This document shows, piece by piece, positions 7,995 through 16,922 of a DNA stretch of 64,000 bases. Location of the stretch: assembly GCA_001298575.1 (NCBI GenBank), contig LJCV01000088.1:1-64000 (forward strand), written 5' to 3'. Below the pieces are notes generated by a model. The model was not told the origin of the DNA. It saw only the letters and a list, made by a program, of their open reading frames with translations, and did no database searches. This DNA comes from Actinobacteria bacterium OK074. GTDB lineage: Bacteria; Actinomycetota; Actinomycetes; Streptomycetales; Streptomycetaceae. The stretch's first letter is position 1, and each line of letters begins with the position of its first letter. Position numbers and translations under genes: made by a program.

Positions 7995-9078
7995 GCGCCG
8001 TGATCTCGAAGTCCAGGTCCTCGGCGCGGGCCAGGTAGAGCCGCTGTTCGAGGTGGTTGCCGCGCAGCCGGAGGGTGCCGCGGGGGCCCTCGTAGGAGAT
8101 GGTCTCGTCCGGTCCCGGCGGGGTCGGCGCGGTCGAGAACCCCAGTGATCTGCGGCGGGCCCCGAGGGCGCCGAGCAGCAGGATGCCCTCGAAGCAGGAC
8201 TCCCCCAGGCTCCCGGCGACCGGGGCCTCGACGCCGAACCTGCGGGCGTAGCGGTGACCGAAGGACAGGCTCTCCGAGGTCATCAGGGAGTCGAAGTACC
8301 CGGCCGCGGCCCACAGCCCCTCGGCCGCCTCCGCGCCGGTGGCGAGCAGCAGGTTCTCGTCCATGTGGGTGCTCAGCCGGATGCAGCGCTGGTGCAGGCC
8401 CGCCGCGGTGAACGCCCGGTTGAAGCGCACCGCGTCGTCCCCGAGCAGCAGCATCAGCACCGCGTCCGCCCCGGACGCCTCGATCCGGCGCAGCGCGGGC
8501 GCGAACTCCTCGGTGTCCAGCGGGATGAAGACCTCGTCGACGATGTCGCCCCGGCACTCGCGGGCATAGCGGCGGGCGGTGCGGGCGGTGACCCGCGGCC
8601 AGACGTAGTCGCTGCCCACCGTGCACCAGCGGCGGGCCCCGGTGGCCTCGGTGAGCAGCCGCATCGCCGGGGCCAGCTGCTGGATGTCCGTCTCCCCGGT
8701 GAGGAACACCCCGGGGGTCTCCTCGCCGCCCTCGTACTGGGCGGTGTAGATGTACGGCACCCGGTGCGCGATCCGCGGCGCCAGTGCCTGCCGGACGGCG
8801 GAGGTGTGCCAGCCGACGACCGCGTCGACCGCGCCGAGTTCGACCAGGCCCGCGACCTCGTCGGCGACCCGGTGCGGTTCGGCGCCGCCGTCCACGACGA
8901 CCAGGCGTACCTCCCGGTCGAGAATCCCGCCCGCGGCGTTGAGTTCCTCCACCGCGAGCTGGGCCGACAGCTCGCAGGAGGGGCCGAAGATCCCGGCCGG
9001 GCCGCGCAGCGGGATCACTAAGGCGACGAGAAGCACGTCCCCTCGGTCCGAACGCAGTCGTGCCACTGATGCGTGCAC
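7987..9078 (-). CDS. Cytosolic AmiC/UrtA-like type 1 periplasmic-binding-fold protein (amide or urea sensor candidate)
   Basis: This 363-aa protein is of the periplasmic binding protein type 1 family that includes urea (UrtA), short-chain amide (FmdD) and AmiC proteins: VALVIPLRGPAGIFGPSCELSAQLAVEEL, a long GGILDREVRLVVVDGG segment, VDAVVGWHTSAVRQALAP, and YIYTAQYEGGE. The GTG start at 9078 has a strong site (GGAGGTAACCG) and leaves no signal peptide or lipobox, so it looks cytosolic like AmiC rather than a transporter component; no ABC permease or ATPase genes are nearby. Leu20 is encoded by TTA (9019-9021), suggesting bldA dependence. It lies 38 bp after the MFS gene in the leftward arm, so it probably senses a pathway metabolite. 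Confidence 0.8.
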   Translation of the reverse strand: MHASVARLRSDRGDVLLVALVIPLRGPAGIFGPSCELSAQLAVEELNAAGGILDREVRLVVVDGGAEPHRVADEVAGLVELGAVDAVVGWHTSAVRQALAPRIAHRVPYIYTAQYEGGEETPGVFLTGETDIQQLAPAMRLLTEATGARRWCTVGSDYVWPRVTARTARRYARECRGDIVDEVFIPLDTEEFAPALRRIEASGADAVLMLLLGDDAVRFNRAFTAAGLHQRCIRLSTHMDENLLLATGAEAAEGLWAAAGYFDSLMTSESLSFGHRYARRFGVEAPVAGSLGESCFEGILLLGALGARRRSLGFSTAPTPPGPDETISYEGPRGTLRLRGNHLEQRLYLARAEDLDFEITAQL

Positions 9079-9116
9079 CGGTTACCTCCGGGGGACGAAC
9101 ACTGCCGGTGTCGAGT

Positions 9117-10367
9117 TCAACCCCGGCGCCCTTGCAGAGGATCTCCCGCGTCGACGGAGCCTAGACCGGCGTACGGCACTTGACAATCCTCGGAGGTGTG
9201 GTCGCGCCACTGCGCGCGGGGCAGCAAGTAGTACAAGGCGGGCGCGGCGAGCACCATCAGGGCGGCGCACAGCAGCCAGGGCAGCGACCGGTCCACGCCG
9301 TAGGCGTACACGCCCGCGGCCGGTCCGACCGCGTACCCGACCGCCTGGCAGGTGCTCAGGAAGGACAGGTGGGCGGGCTCCCGGCCGGGCGGGGCCGCCT
9401 CGGTGGCGAAGGCGGCGGCGACCGGGGACATCAGGACCTCGCCCAGGGTCCAGGTGAGCACCCCGACGACCAGCACGGGCAGCGAGATCCCGACGAGGTT
9501 GACCGCGTACCCGGCGCAGATGCAGACGGTGCCGAGGATCAGCGGCGTACGGCGCTGCCAGCGCCCGGTGCTGCGGGACAGCGGTACCTCGACGAGGATC
9601 ACCACGACCGCGTTGAGGGTCAGCAGCCAGCCGTAGACATCGGGGGTGTGGCCCGCCTGCCGGACCGCGAGGGCGAGCACGCCGGTCTGCTGGGCGTAGA
9701 CCAGCGAGGCCACGCTCAGCACCACGGCCGCCGCCGCGAACTCGCGGCCCACCCGCGCCCGGCCCGCCGCCGGGCCGGGACCCGGTGCGGGGGCCGCGGG
9801 CCCGGTCGTCCGGGGCAGCGGCAGGACCAGCAGCGTCGCCGCCGTGGCCGCGAGGCCGTTGCCGACCAGGACCGCCGCCGGGGACCAGGACAGCAGCAGG
9901 GCGCCGAGCACCGGCCCGAGGGCGGCGCCGACGTTCAGGCACAGCCGGTAGACGGCGAACATGGCGACCCTGCGTTCCGCGGTGGCCGAGGTGCCCACGA
10001 CGGTCTGGGCCAGCGGGGAGTACGCCTGCACGCCCGCCGACACGACGGCGGCCAGGGCGACGGTCGGGCCGAAGCCGGTCAGGGCCGCGCAGGCGAACGC
10101 GCCGGCCGCGGTCGTCGCCCCGGCCAGCAGCAGGGCCGTGCGGACGCCGAGGCGGGCGGCGAGCGGACCGGCGGCCCCGGCGCCGAGCACGCCCGCCGTC
10201 GCGACCACGATCAGGGCGAGGGTGATCTGCCGGGTGCCGTAGCCGCGTTCCGCCAGGACGAGGGTCAGGAACAGCACGAAGAAGCCGCCCAGCCGGCTGA
10301 CGAAGATGCCGAGGCAGACCAGAGCGATCGGCCTGGTCATCCCGTCGAGGTACCGGGCAGGCTTCAC
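9117..10367 (-). CDS. MFS transporter (drug/metabolite efflux type)
   Basis: This 416-aa protein has about 12 hydrophobic segments, an N-terminal half starting ALVCLGIFVSRLGGFFVLFLTLVLAERGYG and a cytoplasmic loop GPLAARLGVRTALL matching MFS motif A. A Pro/Ala/Gly-rich central loop follows PLPRTTGPAAPAPGP. GTG 10367 overlaps the stop of the ATP-grasp gene (GTGA) and is preceded by GAGGAGAGCGC, so the two are translationally coupled. It is the only obvious transporter of the 24-kb cluster and the natural export or resistance candidate. Confidence 0.88.
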   Translation of the reverse strand: MKPARYLDGMTRPIALVCLGIFVSRLGGFFVLFLTLVLAERGYGTRQITLALIVVATAGVLGAGAAGPLAARLGVRTALLLAGATTAAGAFACAALTGFGPTVALAAVVSAGVQAYSPLAQTVVGTSATAERRVAMFAVYRLCLNVGAALGPVLGALLLSWSPAAVLVGNGLAATAATLLVLPLPRTTGPAAPAPGPGPAAGRARVGREFAAAAVVLSVASLVYAQQTGVLALAVRQAGHTPDVYGWLLTLNAVVVILVEVPLSRSTGRWQRRTPLILGTVCICAGYAVNLVGISLPVLVVGVLTWTLGEVLMSPVAAAFATEAAPPGREPAHLSFLSTCQAVGYAVGPAAGVYAYGVDRSLPWLLCAALMVLAAPALYYLLPRAQWRDHTSEDCQVPYAGLGSVDAGDPLQGRRG

Positions 10368-11611
10368 GCGCTCTCCTCGGTCTCCAGTTTGACCAGGATC
10401 GACTCGGCCGCGACGGTGGCGGCGGCCAGCGCGGCGGTGCTGTCGGGGCCGGTGGCGGTGACGTAGCCGAGCCGGTCGTTGTTGTTGGTCGGCGGCGCCA
10501 GGACGTCGCCGGGGCCGACGTAGAGGGAGACCTCCTCGACACCGGGGACGGCCCGGGCCCGTTCGACGCCCTCGATGGCGACCACCCGGCCGCCGGGGCT
10601 GGGCAGGAAGACGATGGCGGCGCCGCGGGCGGGCTCGGGGATCCGGTCGGGCGGGGTGCCCAGGTACATCTCGATCAGCAGCTCGGTGGGGTCGACCTCG
10701 AGTGCGCGGTTGAGGAGATGGGTGATCCGGTCGCCCGCGGGGCGGCAGTTGACCTCGATCAGCTTGGGGCCCTCGGCGGTGAGCTTCAGCTCGATGTGCC
10801 CGGCGCCGAAGACGTACCCGATGGCCGCCAGGGCGTCGGTGGCGATCCGGCGGCACTCCGCTTCGAGGCCGGGTTCGAGGACGGCGGGCAGGGCGTGCCC
10901 GGTCTCGTAGAACGAGGGCGGCGGCACCGTCTGCTTCTGGGTGATGGCCAGGAAGCGGGTGACGCCGTCGAAGGTGAGGGTCTCCAGGCTGATCTCGGGG
11001 CCCTTCAGGTACTCCTCGATCAGGATCTCCTGGGACATGCGCTGGTCGCGCTGGTTGTGCGTGACCGAGTGCAGCCAGACGGAGTGGTCGGCCACCTCCT
11101 GCGCACCGGTGCACAGCTTGACGCCGTAACTGCCGCCGTAGTCCACCGGTTTGACGATGCAGGGGAAGCCCTGGGCGACGGCGGCAGCGGCGGCGTCCTC
11201 GGGGGTCAGGGCCACCGCGAAGGCGGGCACCGGGACGCCCGCGCGGGCGCATGCCTCGCGTTGCAGGGACTTGATCCGGGCGGCCCGCACCGAGTCGGGC
11301 GCCTGCCCCGGCAGCCCCAGGCGGTGGGCCGACTCGGCGCCGCTGATCATGTGCCACTCGCCGATCGAGATGAGCGCGTCGAGCCCGGGCAGCAGCGGGC
11401 GCAGTGCGGCGACCACCTGGTCCGGGTCGTTGGTCTCGGTGCCGACGACGTCGTCGATCAGCGTGGTGTCCAGCTGGAGCTGGCCCGGCAGCAGGTACGC
11501 CTCGATGTCACGGGTGACGAAGGTGACGCGGTGCCCGGCGCGCTTCGCGGCGGCGATCGCCTCGTAGCCGCTTCCGGTGGTGTTGGTCTCCAGGAACGCG
11601 ATGTGCGCCAT
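10364..11611 (-). CDS. ATP-grasp carboxylate-amine ligase
   Basis: This 415-aa protein has the carbamoyl-phosphate-synthetase-L-type ATP-grasp layout: an N-terminal preATP Rossmann part ([24 protein letters not shown]), [19 protein letters not shown] (ATP-binding Lys and Gly-rich loop), [18 protein letters not shown], and [25 protein letters not shown] carrying the Mg-binding Glu/Asn. It resembles amino-acid ligases such as those making dipeptides or amides. It is first in the leftward arm, preceded by GAGAGGG and a TTGACA-type promoter. It may form an amide or peptide bond on the cluster product; the substrate is unknown. Confidence 0.9.
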   Translation of the reverse strand: MAHIAFLETNTTGSGYEAIAAAKRAGHRVTFVTRDIEAYLLPGQLQLDTTLIDDVVGTETNDPDQVVAALRPLLPGLDALISIGEWHMISGAESAHRLGLPGQAPDSVRAARIKSLQREACARAGVPVPAFAVALTPEDAAAAAVAQGFPCIVKPVDYGGSYGVKLCTGAQEVADHSVWLHSVTHNQRDQRMSQEILIEEYLKGPEISLETLTFDGVTRFLAITQKQTVPPPSFYETGHALPAVLEPGLEAECRRIATDALAAIGYVFGAGHIELKLTAEGPKLIEVNCRPAGDRITHLLNRALEVDPTELLIEMYLGTPPDRIPEPARGAAIVFLPSPGGRVVAIEGVERARAVPGVEEVSLYVGPGDVLAPPTNNNDRLGYVTATGPDSTAALAAATVAAESILVKLETEESA

Positions 11612-11807
11612 GTGTCCCTCTCCGTTGCCCAGGGCTTCAGGTGATGCTTCCCGGATGAACTATTTTCTGGGCGGTGAGGGACTGTCAACAAGCCTAAGTT
11701 TCCAGCAAGTTACGTTTGCTCGGTCTGGCGCTGAATCGTTGACATCAATTCCTGCATTCAAATACTTTCCAGCGAAAGTACTCCCGACCGGAACTGGGTG
11801 TGCATCG
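11612..11807. promoter_or_regulatory. AT-rich divergent promoter of the 24-kb cluster
   Basis: The 196 bp between the ATP-grasp and ureA starts is markedly AT-richer than its surroundings. Rightward: TTGACA at 11739-11744 and AATACT at 11761-11766 (16-bp spacer). Leftward: TTGACA on the minus strand at 11688-11683 and AATAGT at 11664-11659 (18-bp spacer). Between them sits an inverted repeat, AGCAA/TTGCT with a 7-bp spacer (about 11704-11720), a candidate operator. Both arms could therefore be controlled from this segment by one regulator, for example a factor outside this window. Confidence 0.55.
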
Positions 11808-12110
11808 ATGCGTCTGACCCCTCACGAGCAGGAACGTCTGCTCATCCATGTCGCCGCCGAGGTGGCACTCCAGCGCAAGGAACGCGGTGTGGCGCTCAAC
11901 CATCCGGAGGCGATCGCCGTCCTGACCGCCCACATCCTGGAGGGCGCCCGCGACGGGCGGACGGTGGCGGAGCTGATGAAGTCGGGCCGTGCGGTGCTGA
12001 CCAGGGCGGACGTGATGGAGGGCATCGCGGAGATGATCCACGACGTGCAGGTGGAGGCGACCTTCCCGGACGGTACGAAGCTGGTCACCGTGCACGGGCC
12101 GATCGCGTGA
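11808..12110 (+). CDS. ureA: Urease gamma subunit homologue (UreA)
   Basis: The 100-aa product has the full-length UreA pattern: [45 protein letters not shown] and a C-terminal VTVHGPIA. The family contributes the small structural subunit of the nickel urease (UreABC)3. The start at 11808 fits family length; the ribosome site is poor. It opens the rightward arm, 42 bp downstream of the proposed -10 box, and its TGA overlaps the ureB GTG. It is separate from ureB, unlike the fused gamma-beta forms. Confidence 0.95.
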   Translation: MRLTPHEQERLLIHVAAEVALQRKERGVALNHPEAIAVLTAHILEGARDGRTVAELMKSGRAVLTRADVMEGIAEMIHDVQVEATFPDGTKLVTVHGPIA

Positions 12111-12490
12111 GCGCGGGCGGCGGACCGGGCCCCGCTCCCCTGGTGCCGGGCGAGATCCTGCTGGGCGAGGGGGACGTGGAACTGAACCCGGGCCGGGCGG
12201 TCACGGTGCTGCGGGTGGTCAACGCGGCGGACCGGCCGGTGCAGGTCGGCTCGCACTACCACTTCGCGGAAGCGAACCCCGGGCTGTCCTTCGACCGGGT
12301 GGCGGCCCACGGCAAGCGGCTGAACATTCCGGCGGGTACGGCCGTGCGGTTCGAGCCCGGCGTACCGGCCGAGGTGGGGCTCGTCCCGCTGGGCGGGCGC
12401 CGCGAGGTGTTCGGTCTGCGCGGCGAGACCGGCGGACGCCTGGACGACCTGGACGACCTGGACGACACGGCGGGGAGCCTCGATGACTGA
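12107..12490 (+). CDS. ureB: Urease beta subunit homologue (UreB)
   Basis: The 127-aa product has the UreB core: [62 protein letters not shown] and [14 protein letters not shown] 12107 overlaps the ureA stop (GTGA) and is chosen on that coupling. The C-terminus is extended by an acidic run ([16 protein letters not shown]) not needed for the fold. Its stop overlaps the ureC start by 8 bases. Confidence 0.95.
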   Translation: MSAGGGPGPAPLVPGEILLGEGDVELNPGRAVTVLRVVNAADRPVQVGSHYHFAEANPGLSFDRVAAHGKRLNIPAGTAVRFEPGVPAEVGLVPLGGRREVFGLRGETGGRLDDLDDLDDTAGSLDD

Positions 12491-14225
12491 CCGACGCGCT
12501 CCCGCGCTGACGGTGCCGCGGTGGCGCTACGCCGGACTGTTCGGGCCCACCGCCGGGGACCGCATCCGGCTCGCGGACACCGACCTGCTGATCGAGGTCG
12601 AGCGGGACCTGAGCGCGGGCGGGGACGAGGCGGTCTTCGGCGGCGGCAAGGTGATCCGCGAGTCGATGGGCCAGTCCCGGGTCTCGCGGGCGGAGGGCAC
12701 CCCGGACACGGTGATCACCGGCGCGGTGGTGCTGGACCACTGGGGCGTCGTCAAGGCCGACATCGGCATCCGCGACGGCCGGATCACCGCGCTGGGCAAG
12801 GCGGGCAACCCGGAGACCATGGACGGGGTGCACCCGGAGCTGGTGATCGGTCCGGAGACCGAGATCATCGCGGGCAACGGGCGGATCCTGACGGCCGGCA
12901 CGGTCGACGCGCACGTCCACTTCGTCTGCCCGCAGACCCCGATCGAGGCGCTGGCGGCCGGGACCACGACCATCATCGGCGGCGGCACCGGACCGGCGGA
13001 GGGCAGCACGGCCACCACGGTCACGCCCGGCAGCTGGCACCTGGCCCGGATGTTCGCCGCGCTGGACGACCTGCCCATCAACATCGGCCTGCTCGGCAAG
13101 GGCAACACCATGTCCACCGGGTCGATGCGGGACCAACTGCGCGCGGGCGCCGTCAGTTTCAAGATCCACGAGGACTGGGGCGCGACCCCGGCGGTGATCG
13201 ACGCCTGTCTGCGGGTGTGCGAGGAGTCGGGGGCCCAACTGGCCATCCACACCGACACGTTGAACGAGGCCGGGTTCGTGCAGGACACCCTGGCCGCAAT
13301 CGCCGGCCGGGGTGTGCACGCCTACCACACCGAGGGGGCGGGCGGCGGGCACGCGCCGGACATCATCACCGTGGTGTCGGAGCCCAACGTGCTGCCCAGC
13401 TCCACCAATCCGACCCGGCCGCACACCCGCAACACCATCGACGAGCACCTGGACATGCTGATGGTCTGCCACCACCTCAGTCCGAGCGTGCCGGAGGACC
13501 TGGCGTTCGCCGAGTCGCGCATCCGGCCCTCCACGATCGCCGCGGAGGACGTGCTGCACGACCTGGGCGCGATCTCGATCATCAGCTCGGACGCCCAGGC
13601 CATGGGCCGCATCGGCGAAGTGGTGCTGCGCACCTGGCAGACCGCGCACGTGATGAAGCGGCGCCGCGGCTCCCTGCCCGGGGACGGGCGCGCGGACAAC
13701 CTGCGGGCGCGCCGCTATGTCGCCAAGTACACGATCAACCCGGCCGTGGCCCAGGGCCTGGACGGCGAGATCGGCTCGGTCGAGCCGGGCAAGCTCGCCG
13801 ATCTGGTGCTGTGGAACCCGGCGTTCTTCGGGGTCAAACCCGAACTGGTCGTCAAGGGCGGGCAGATCGCGTACGCGCAGATGGGCGACGCGAACGCCTC
13901 CATCCCGACCCCCCAGCCCATCCTGCCGCGCCCGATGTTCGGCTCCCACGGCCGGGCCCCGGCCGCGAACTCCGTCAACTTCGTGACACAGACGGCCCTC
14001 GACGACCACCTCCCCGAACGGCTGGCCGGGCGGTTCGGCATCGGGAAGGAGTTCACCGCGATCCGCTCCACCCGCGGGGTCACCAAGGACCAGTTGCACG
14101 AGAACACCGCAAGGCCCGAGGTCGCCGTCGACCCGGACACCTTCACCGTCCGCGTCGACGGCGAGGTGGCCGAGTCCGACCCGGCCACCGAACTGCCCAT
14201 GGCCCAGCGCTACTTCCTCTTCTGA
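12483..14225 (+). CDS. ureC: Urease alpha subunit homologue (UreC), catalytic residues retained
   Basis: The 580-aa amidohydrolase has the metal-site landmarks of urease: [11 protein letters not shown] (two His), the carbamylated-Lys segment [34 protein letters not shown], the flap [22 protein letters not shown] with the Cys-His pair, and [10 protein letters not shown] (Asp). Canonical urease hydrolyses urea to ammonia and carbamate in the cytosol and needs UreD/F/G(/E) to load nickel; none of these is in the window. It may be matured in trans by a second urease locus, or act on another ureido or amide substrate. It is translationally coupled to ureB. A 213-bp gap with direct repeats follows. 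Confidence 0.93.
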   Translation: MTDRRAPALTVPRWRYAGLFGPTAGDRIRLADTDLLIEVERDLSAGGDEAVFGGGKVIRESMGQSRVSRAEGTPDTVITGAVVLDHWGVVKADIGIRDGRITALGKAGNPETMDGVHPELVIGPETEIIAGNGRILTAGTVDAHVHFVCPQTPIEALAAGTTTIIGGGTGPAEGSTATTVTPGSWHLARMFAALDDLPINIGLLGKGNTMSTGSMRDQLRAGAVSFKIHEDWGATPAVIDACLRVCEESGAQLAIHTDTLNEAGFVQDTLAAIAGRGVHAYHTEGAGGGHAPDIITVVSEPNVLPSSTNPTRPHTRNTIDEHLDMLMVCHHLSPSVPEDLAFAESRIRPSTIAAEDVLHDLGAISIISSDAQAMGRIGEVVLRTWQTAHVMKRRRGSLPGDGRADNLRARRYVAKYTINPAVAQGLDGEIGSVEPGKLADLVLWNPAFFGVKPELVVKGGQIAYAQMGDANASIPTPQPILPRPMFGSHGRAPAANSVNFVTQTALDDHLPERLAGRFGIGKEFTAIRSTRGVTKDQLHENTARPEVAVDPDTFTVRVDGEVAESDPATELPMAQRYFLF

Positions 14226-14285
14226 GCCACTTTCTCCTCCTCCGACCCGGCCTCCTCTCCCTTCCCCTTCGATTTCCGACCCGGT

Positions 14286-14363
14286 CCCGACGAGTCCGGG
14301 TTCCCGACCCTGCCCGACGAGTCCGGGCTCCCGTCCCCCGGCCCCGGCGAGTCCCGGTTCCCG
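14286..14363. repeat. Three imperfect 21-bp direct repeats after ureC
   Basis: Copies at 14286-14306, 14313-14333 and 14343-14363 share the core cccgacgagtccggg with two or three differences, at 27- and 30-bp periods. They fill the only sizeable non-coding gap (14226-14438) of the rightward arm and precede the fusion gene. They could be a processing or attenuation element or a binding array; no good promoter is visible within. Confidence 0.65.
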
Positions 14364-14438
14364 ATCCGGCCCCGTCGGGTTCCGCCCTGGCCACCCCCCA
14401 CCTCCCGGCCGAACCCCCACCTCCCGCAAGGAGTGTTG

Positions 14439-16922
14439 ATGATCCTGACCGGAAGCGAGATCGCGCGGGAACGCACGAACGCGCGCATCACGATCGAGCC
14501 GTTCACCCCTGAGCAGGTGAATCCGAACAGCTACAACTTCCGGCTCGGCAGCCGTCTGAGGGTCTACTCCGAGATGCCGCTGGACCCGCGCCGTGAGAAC
14601 GTCTGCGACGACATCGAAATGTCCGCCGAGGGCTATGTCCTCCAGCCGGGCCGCCTGTATCTGGCCCACACCCAGGAGGTGCTGGGCAGCCGCCACTACG
14701 CGCCGACCTTCGCCGCCCGCTCCTCCGTGGCCCGGCTCGGGCTGTTCATCAACCTCTCCGCGAGTCTGGGGGACATCGGCTACGAGGGGCAGTGGACCCT
14801 TCAGCTCTACACGATGAACCAGGTCCGGGTGTACCCGGGCATGACCATCGGCCAGATGATGTGGTGGCGCCCGCAGGGCGAGATCGAGCTGTACGACGGC
14901 AAGTACCAGGGTGCGGTGGGCCCCCGCTCCAGCGACATCCACAAGGACTTCGACCGGCAGTTGTCCCGGCAGCGGCTGCCGGGCCTCGGCACGGACGGCA
15001 ACCCGGCGGAGGTGGGCCACAAGTTCGCCTCGCTCGCACTGGCCTCCCGGTCGTTCCGGGTGCCGGCCGCCTTCGCCGTGCCCGCCGGGGAGTTCGGGCA
15101 GGCGATCGGTGCGGAGACGAGGGCCACGCTCGGCGGGCTGTTCGAGGAGATGCGGGCCACGGTCGGCGCGTTCTTCACCGAGCTGACGGCCGGGATCGAG
15201 GCGGCGGTGGCGGACGTCACCGTACCGCCGGACCTGCGCGATCTGCTGGCCGCCCGGCTGGCCGACGTGTTCGGCGACCCGGAGGAGGGCGAGTTCGCGG
15301 TCCGCTCCTCCGGGCTCGCCGAGGACGGCGGGAGCAGCAGCCTGGCGGGGATCCACCGCAGTGTGCTCGGGGTGCGCGGGGTCGACGGGGTGGTCGCGGC
15401 CGTGGCGGAGTGCTGGCGCGCCTACTACGCGGGCGCGGCGGTCGCGGCCCGGGTGCGTGCCGGGGACTTCGACCCGGAGCCGCGGCTCGCGGTGATCGTC
15501 CAGCGGCTGGTGCGGCCGCGGCTCGCCGGGGTGGCCTTCACCGGGCTCGACGGCGTCTCGGACACCGTGGAGATCGAGTACACCGAGGGGCTGGCCGAGG
15601 AACTCGTCGCGGGCGTGGCCGTACCCCGGCGGGCCTCGGCCGTGCCCGGGCAGCCTTCGGCGGAGCCGGTGCTCGACGAAGTGGCCGCCGCCTGCCGCGA
15701 GTTGAGGGAGCAGCGGGACTGCGAGGTGGACGTCGAGTGGGCGGCCGACGCGAGTGGCGTGCACATCGTGCAGGTGCGCCCGGTGACCGCCCGGCGCGCC
15801 GCCGACGCGGGTGCCGGACCCGCCGGGATCTGGTCCACTCGGCTGTACTTCGAGGACCCGCCCGCCGGGGCACCGCTCGGTGACGTCGCCGAGGTGTACG
15901 CCGGGTACACCGCCAAGCGGGGTCCGGCCCACCGGCTGGCGGAGGAGCTGGGTCTCGCCGTGGGCGCGGGCTGGCTGATCGGCTTCACCGCGCGGGAGCT
16001 GGGCACCCCCGAAGGACGGGACCAGGTACGGGAGTTGCTGGCCGGTGGGGCGGGCACCGAGTGCGTGCTGGACTTCGGTGCGACGCTGCGGCAGATCGTG
16101 CTGCCCAAGGAGCAGGTGCCGGAGCGCCTGGAGCAGATGACCCGGGGCGCGGGCACCCCCGACCAGCGACAGGCCGTGGTGGTGCGGGACTTCATCCGCG
16201 GCGAACTCGGCCTGATCACCCGCCAGTCCGGCACCGATCTGCTGGTCGAGTACACGCCCGACGGGCTGCTCGCCCTCAACCGCGGTACGGCGGGGGCCCG
16301 TTCGTTCGTCTGGACCGCCGAGACCGCCGAGGACGCAGTCCGCGACGGGGCGGCGCCGCCCGGTCTGCTCCCCCGGCTGGAGCGGATGGCCGCCTTCACC
16401 GGCCGGATGCACGAGCGGTACGGCGACGCCACCGTGGAGTGGGTGTTCGCCGACGGCGAGCCGTACTTCGTGGACTACTCGCTGCTCGCCGGCGACATGC
16501 TCTCCGGGGAGCGCGGCACGCTGGTCTCGGCGGGTTCGGCCCGCGGCCCGCTGCTCTCGCTGGCCGACGACGACCTGCTCGGCCGCCTGTCGGTGGGGCC
16601 CGCGGTGAGCGTGGACCGCAGCAAGGACGTCGTCGAACACACCGAGATCACCCGCCTGCTGGAGAAGATCCAGGCGATGCCCGCCCCGCCGGTGGTGCGG
16701 GTGGGCCGCCCGTACGCGGTGCTGTCCGTCCTGATCGGCGCGGTGGCGGGCTTCGTCTTCGAAGAGGGCTCGGTCCTGTGCCACCTCGCCATCCTGCTGC
16801 GCGAGGCCAAGGTCCCGGCGCTGGTCGCCTCCGACCTGGGCGCGCTGCCGGACGGCGGCGAGGCCGTCATCAGCGACGGGGCCATCACGGTCGCCGGAAG
16901 GAGCGTCAAGGATGAGCACTGA
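14439..16922 (+). CDS. dCTP-deaminase-like domain fused to a rifampin-phosphotransferase/PEP-synthase-like dikinase
   Basis: This 827-aa fusion has two parts. Residues 1-175 form a dCTP deaminase/dUTPase-fold domain (NPNSYNFRLGS, RSSVARLGL at 94-102, GYEGQWTLQLY, YPGMTIGQ), but the catalytic Glu of the LEFYN motif is Gln122. Residues about 195-460 are a PEP-synthase-type ATP-binding domain (FAVRSSGLAED, LAVIVQRLVRPRLAGVAFTGL). A middle domain of unknown specificity follows, then a C-terminal swivelling domain with SVLCHLAILLREAKVPALV, where His782 is the phosphocarrier. The absence of a pyruvate/PEP barrel and the domain order resemble rifampin phosphotransferase, which transfers the ATP beta-phosphate to a small molecule. 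ATG 14439 follows AAGGAG by 5 bases. Confidence 0.85.
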   Translation: MILTGSEIARERTNARITIEPFTPEQVNPNSYNFRLGSRLRVYSEMPLDPRRENVCDDIEMSAEGYVLQPGRLYLAHTQEVLGSRHYAPTFAARSSVARLGLFINLSASLGDIGYEGQWTLQLYTMNQVRVYPGMTIGQMMWWRPQGEIELYDGKYQGAVGPRSSDIHKDFDRQLSRQRLPGLGTDGNPAEVGHKFASLALASRSFRVPAAFAVPAGEFGQAIGAETRATLGGLFEEMRATVGAFFTELTAGIEAAVADVTVPPDLRDLLAARLADVFGDPEEGEFAVRSSGLAEDGGSSSLAGIHRSVLGVRGVDGVVAAVAECWRAYYAGAAVAARVRAGDFDPEPRLAVIVQRLVRPRLAGVAFTGLDGVSDTVEIEYTEGLAEELVAGVAVPRRASAVPGQPSAEPVLDEVAAACRELREQRDCEVDVEWAADASGVHIVQVRPVTARRAADAGAGPAGIWSTRLYFEDPPAGAPLGDVAEVYAGYTAKRGPAHRLAEELGLAVGAGWLIGFTARELGTPEGRDQVRELLAGGAGTECVLDFGATLRQIVLPKEQVPERLEQMTRGAGTPDQRQAVVVRDFIRGELGLITRQSGTDLLVEYTPDGLLALNRGTAGARSFVWTAETAEDAVRDGAAPPGLLPRLERMAAFTGRMHERYGDATVEWVFADGEPYFVDYSLLAGDMLSGERGTLVSAGSARGPLLSLADDDLLGRLSVGPAVSVDRSKDVVEHTEITRLLEKIQAMPAPPVVRVGRPYAVLSVLIGAVAGFVFEEGSVLCHLAILLREAKVPALVASDLGALPDGGEAVISDGAITVAGRSVKDEH

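Noticed and set aside
7712..8626. Pentapeptide-like repeats (GAALK-type) in frames over 7905-7994
   Set aside because: They come from the 15-bp tandem DNA repeat between two real genes; the frames lack starts with ribosome sites and are probably not translated.
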